DNA of 7,840 nucleotides from Syntrophomonadaceae bacterium (GTDB lineage: Bacteria; Bacillota_D; Dethiobacteria; DTU022; UBA8154). The position numbers and the translations under genes are program-made. The notes beneath the pieces were generated by a model. That model was not told the DNA's origin. It did no database searches and was given only the letters and a program-made list of their open reading frames with translations. Position 1 is the first letter of the stretch. The number at the start of each line of letters is the position of its first letter. Positions 5,510 to 7,840 of the stretch are shown piece after piece. The stretch lies in assembly GCA_007120815.1 (NCBI GenBank), contig SKMY01000010.1:1-7840 (forward strand), in the 5' to 3' direction.

Positions 5510-6160
5510 GTGGATTATTCGGTTGTTTTTAATAACTGGCAGTATCTTTTAATGGGGCTTCAGGAAACCCTGCGTCTTTCCTCTTTTGCCGTTGTTATGG
5601 GGTTTTGTATCGGATCCGTGGTGGGACTGATGCGCCTTTCTCGTATAGCGCCCCTTAGGCTGGTGGCGGGAGCTTACGTGGAGTTTATTCGGGGGACGCC
5701 CCTTTTGGTGCAGCTGGCTATCCTGTATTTCGGCCTCCCTTCCATCGGCATCGATTTTTCCGCACGAACAGCGGCGATCATAGGGCTTTCCATCAACAGT
5801 GGGGCATACGTAGCAGAAATTGTTCGCGCAGGCATCCTTTCCATCGATAAAGGCCAGATGGAGGCAGCCCGTTCCCTGGGAATGAGCGGCCTGATGGCCA
5901 TGGTGTATGTAATTCTGCCCCAGGCTTTTCGTCGGATTATCCCCCCTCTGGTTAACGAGCTGATCATCCTGATCAAGGATTCATCCCTGCTTTCAGTGAT
6001 TGGAGTGACCGAATTGATGCGGGCCGGCCAGCATATCCGGGCCAGGACTTATGCAGACTTTGAAATTTTCACAGCCGTGGCCATCCTTTACTTTATTGTA
6101 ACCTTTACCCTGTCCAACATATTGGGTGTACTGGAGAGGAGGTTGCAGATGAATGATTAA
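5510..6160 (+). CDS. Polar amino acid ABC transporter permease
   Basis: This 216-residue integral membrane protein has the usual size for the His/Glu/Gln/Arg permease family, in which a dimer forms the channel. Hydrophobic segments are near 12-41, 57-78, 86-110, 133-166 and 187-206. Family motifs are [12 protein letters not shown] (58-69) and the EAA coupling loop beginning [10 protein letters not shown] at 118, which docks on the ATPase, followed by [11 protein letters not shown] (136-146). The start is a GTG at 5510 with AGGGGGGGA 7 bases upstream; no better start is visible. It follows the stem-loop at 5435-5469, and no separate promoter is obvious, so expression probably depends on read-through. 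Its last 8 bases overlap the ATPase start. Only one permease gene is present, so the channel is likely a homodimer. Confidence 0.95.
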   Translation: MDYSVVFNNWQYLLMGLQETLRLSSFAVVMGFCIGSVVGLMRLSRIAPLRLVAGAYVEFIRGTPLLVQLAILYFGLPSIGIDFSARTAAIIGLSINSGAYVAEIVRAGILSIDKGQMEAARSLGMSGLMAMVYVILPQAFRRIIPPLVNELIILIKDSSLLSVIGVTELMRAGQHIRARTYADFEIFTAVAILYFIVTFTLSNILGVLERRLQMND

Positions 6161-6875
6161 AGTAAACAACTTGCACAAGAGTTTTGGCGACCTGAAAGTA
6201 CTGCGAGGTATTACGACAGAAATTGCCCGGGGCGAGGTGGTCGTGGTCATAGGCGCCAGCGGGTCAGGGAAAAGCACCTTTTTGCGCTGCCTCAACCTGC
6301 TGGAAGTCCCCCAGGAAGGGGACATTTATATTGACGGGATTAATATATGTGATAAAAATGTATGCTTGAACCGCATCCGTGCTGACGTGGGCATGGTATT
6401 TCAGCAGTTCAACCTGTTTCCCCATAAGACGGCCACGGAAAATATTATCCTGGCCCCAATGAAGGTAAAAAGATTATCCCGGGAACAAGCAAAAGAAGTA
6501 TCCCGGGAGCTCCTGGCCAAAGTGGGCTTAAGCGACAAAGCCGACTCTTACCCGCGCCATCTTTCCGGAGGCCAACAGCAGCGGGTTGCCATAGCCAGGG
6601 CTTTGGCCATGAGGCCCAAAATCATGCTTTTCGACGAACCCACTTCTGCACTGGATCCCGAAATGATCAAGGAAGTGTTAAATGTCATGAAGCAGTTGGC
6701 CGCTGAAGGGATGACCATGGTCGTGGTCTCCCACGAGATGGGCTTTGCCCGTGAAGCCGCCGATCGGGTGATGTTCCTGGATGAGGGAGTCGTTGTAGAA
6801 GAAGGAACACCGGAACAAATCTATCAAGACCCGCAGGCCAAAAGAACGAAAGAATTTCTCAGTCAAATATTATAA
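6153..6875 (+). CDS. Polar amino acid ABC transporter ATP-binding protein (GlnQ/HisP type)
   Basis: This 240-residue cytoplasmic ATPase powers the importer. All nucleotide-binding elements are intact: Walker [10 protein letters not shown] (34-42), Q-loop Gln84 in [10 protein letters not shown], signature LSGGQQQR (137-144), Walker B IMLFDEP (157-163) with Asp161 and catalytic Glu162, D-loop SALD (165-168) and switch His194 in SHEMGFA. FNLFPH and the length are typical of the GlnQ/HisP/ArtP group (COG1126). The ATG at 6153 has GAGGAGGT about 9 bases upstream and overlaps the permease stop by 8 bases (ATGATTAA), indicating translational coupling. The amino acid specificity rests with the binding protein and is not visible here. 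Confidence 0.97.
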   Translation: MIKVNNLHKSFGDLKVLRGITTEIARGEVVVVIGASGSGKSTFLRCLNLLEVPQEGDIYIDGINICDKNVCLNRIRADVGMVFQQFNLFPHKTATENIILAPMKVKRLSREQAKEVSRELLAKVGLSDKADSYPRHLSGGQQQRVAIARALAMRPKIMLFDEPTSALDPEMIKEVLNVMKQLAAEGMTMVVVSHEMGFAREAADRVMFLDEGVVVEEGTPEQIYQDPQAKRTKEFLSQIL

Positions 6876-6899
6876 TTATTTCACCCTTTCAGCAGATAC

Positions 6900-6906
6900 A
6901 GGAGGG
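6900..6906 (+). promoter_or_regulatory. Ribosome binding site deciding the flavoprotein start
   Basis: AGGAGGG (6900-6906) is the only strong site after the ATPase. The in-frame GTG at 6919 lies 12 bases beyond it. A nearer ATG (6908) is out of frame and yields only four codons (M-I-V-L) ending in TGA, which overlaps the GTG as GTGA. The geometry suggests reinitiation or simply a long-spaced GTG start. Confidence 0.5.
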
Positions 6907-6918
6907 CATGATTGTATT

Positions 6919-7840
6919 GTGAGCACTCGCCGCAGAACAGGTCGCAGAAAAATTAAAATTAAAAAAGCCGGGGTTTTTGCTTTTATTCTCATGCTCTTTC
7001 TGGCCACGTTTATTGTGATGAACACCGTATCGCTACTTAAGAATTGGAGCGCCCGGGTAGATTATGACGTAGTTGTAATCGGAGGGGAGCCCGAAGGCGT
7101 GGCGGCAGCTGTTTCTGCTGCCCGAAATGGCCTGACCGTTCTGCTGGTTGACGAATATGACGAACCGGGAGGCAGGGTGGTACAGGCCAAAATTGGGGAC
7201 CTAAAGCCGGACCTTGGCCCCGGGGGCGTTATGTTGAACCAGGGAATTTTTCAGGAATTATACCAGGCGATTGAAGGGAACAATTATAGCCTCACAGCAT
7301 TCCAGAATGCCCTGGAGAAAATGATCTTGGAAGAAAGTAACGTGGAACGATTAACAGAACGTTACGTGGTCGATGCCCGGGTACGGCGGCAGAGAGTTGT
7401 GCACATAACCCTCAATGACGGGCAACGGATCAGGGCCAGCCGCTATATCGATGCAACACCCGGCGCCAATGCAGCTTCACAAGCGGGGGCAGCATTTTTT
7501 CAAGGAGAAGAAGAAATCCATTATCCCGGCCCCCTACCGGTTTCTTTAATCATGGAGATCGGCGGCCTGGATTGGGATCTGATTTTTGCTGCTGAAGAGC
7601 TTTGTCCTGAAGGGGACCTGGTGGCCGGTGTGGTTTTGGGAAACAAAGAACGGCTCTTTTCTGAGAACATGGGCAGCTACCAACCTCTGGATCCAATGAT
7701 TCAGGTTCCCGGTTTGAAGATGGTTAAACAGAGCAATGGAACCGGGCTGGTAGAAGCCATGTATATTTACAAAGATGCCCCCTGGAATTCGGAATCCAGG
7801 CAAAAGGCGTGGTTAAGGGGAGAGCGGGAAGCAGAATTCC
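6919..7840 (+). CDS. Membrane-anchored FAD-dependent oxidoreductase, N-terminal part (cut by right edge)
   Basis: An open frame runs from GTG 6919 to the window end (307 codons visible, no stop). Residues 2-16 are very basic (STRRRTGRRKIKIKK) and are followed by one hydrophobic segment at about 17-34. A Rossmann dinucleotide-binding fold begins at about 48: DYDVVVIGGEPEG (48-60), helix AAAVSAARNG, then LLVDEY with Glu/Asp near 78-79 for the ribose, and a PGGR motif near 83-86. This matches the FAD_oxidored type (PF12831-like) of flavoproteins, whose substrates are mostly unknown. The third glycine position of GxGxxG is Glu57. IDATPGA near 178-184 fits the later FAD-contact segment of such proteins. 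It lies 43 bases after the ATPase with no terminator between, so it may be read through from the ABC operon. The basic-inside rule predicts the flavin domain outside the cell membrane. No reaction can be assigned. Confidence 0.82.
   Translation, partial: MSTRRRTGRRKIKIKKAGVFAFILMLFLATFIVMNTVSLLKNWSARVDYDVVVIGGEPEGVAAAVSAARNGLTVLLVDEYDEPGGRVVQAKIGDLKPDLGPGGVMLNQGIFQELYQAIEGNNYSLTAFQNALEKMILEESNVERLTERYVVDARVRRQRVVHITLNDGQRIRASRYIDATPGANAASQAGAAFFQGEEEIHYPGPLPVSLIMEIGGLDWDLIFAAEELCPEGDLVAGVVLGNKERLFSENMGSYQPLDPMIQVPGLKMVKQSNGTGLVEAMYIYKDAPWNSESRQKAWLRGEREAEF

Noticed and set aside
7546..7803. Minus-strand frame of 85 codons antisense to the flavoprotein
   Set aside because: The forward frame is open throughout and encodes an FAD-binding protein; the reverse frame has no motif.

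Overview
The window reads as chromosomal DNA of an anaerobic member of the Bacillota, most likely a Clostridia lineage. This is inferred from a ferredoxin-linked two-subunit 2-oxoacid oxidoreductase, strong GGAGG-type ribosome binding sites, GTG starts, mid-range GC and a short GGGACGGTTC-type intergenic repeat of a kind I associate with Peptococcaceae-like genomes. I could not check the taxonomy by search.

Layout. Bases 1-260 hold the likely 3' end of a plus-strand gene (2-124) and a cluster of short direct and inverted repeats (127-235). This cluster lies between two convergent genes and can fold into terminators. Bases 261-4358 are a minus-strand block read from right to left: a sodium:solute symporter family transporter (2952-4358), a 130-base spacer, then korA (gamma-alpha fusion, 1120-2820) and korB (261-1127), which overlap by 8 bases. 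Bases 4359-4584 are a divergent promoter region with an extended -10 promoter in each direction and a perfect 20-base palindrome between them. Bases 4585-6875 are a polar amino acid ABC importer: binding lipoprotein, permease and ATPase. A strong stem-loop with a T-rich tail separates the binding protein from the permease, and the permease and ATPase overlap by 8 bases. From 6919 to the right edge runs the start of a flavoprotein with a basic N-terminus and one membrane segment; it is cut by the window end.

How the genes may work together (inference). The ABC importer would bring in an amino acid. After transamination or deamination, its 2-oxoacid could be oxidised by KorAB to an acyl-CoA with reduction of ferredoxin. 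The symporter, upstream of korA on the same strand, may import a carboxylate substrate for the same step. The divergent arrangement would allow joint control. The substrate specificities cannot be read from sequence alone.

Most of the window is conventional metabolism. The points most worth a second look are the missing canonical cluster cysteine in KorB, the repeat cluster with possible degenerate copies in the korA leader, the palindrome between the divergent promoters, the stem-loop inside the ABC operon, and the predicted outside-facing flavoprotein. I found no CRISPR array, tRNA, rRNA, insertion sequence or phage gene.
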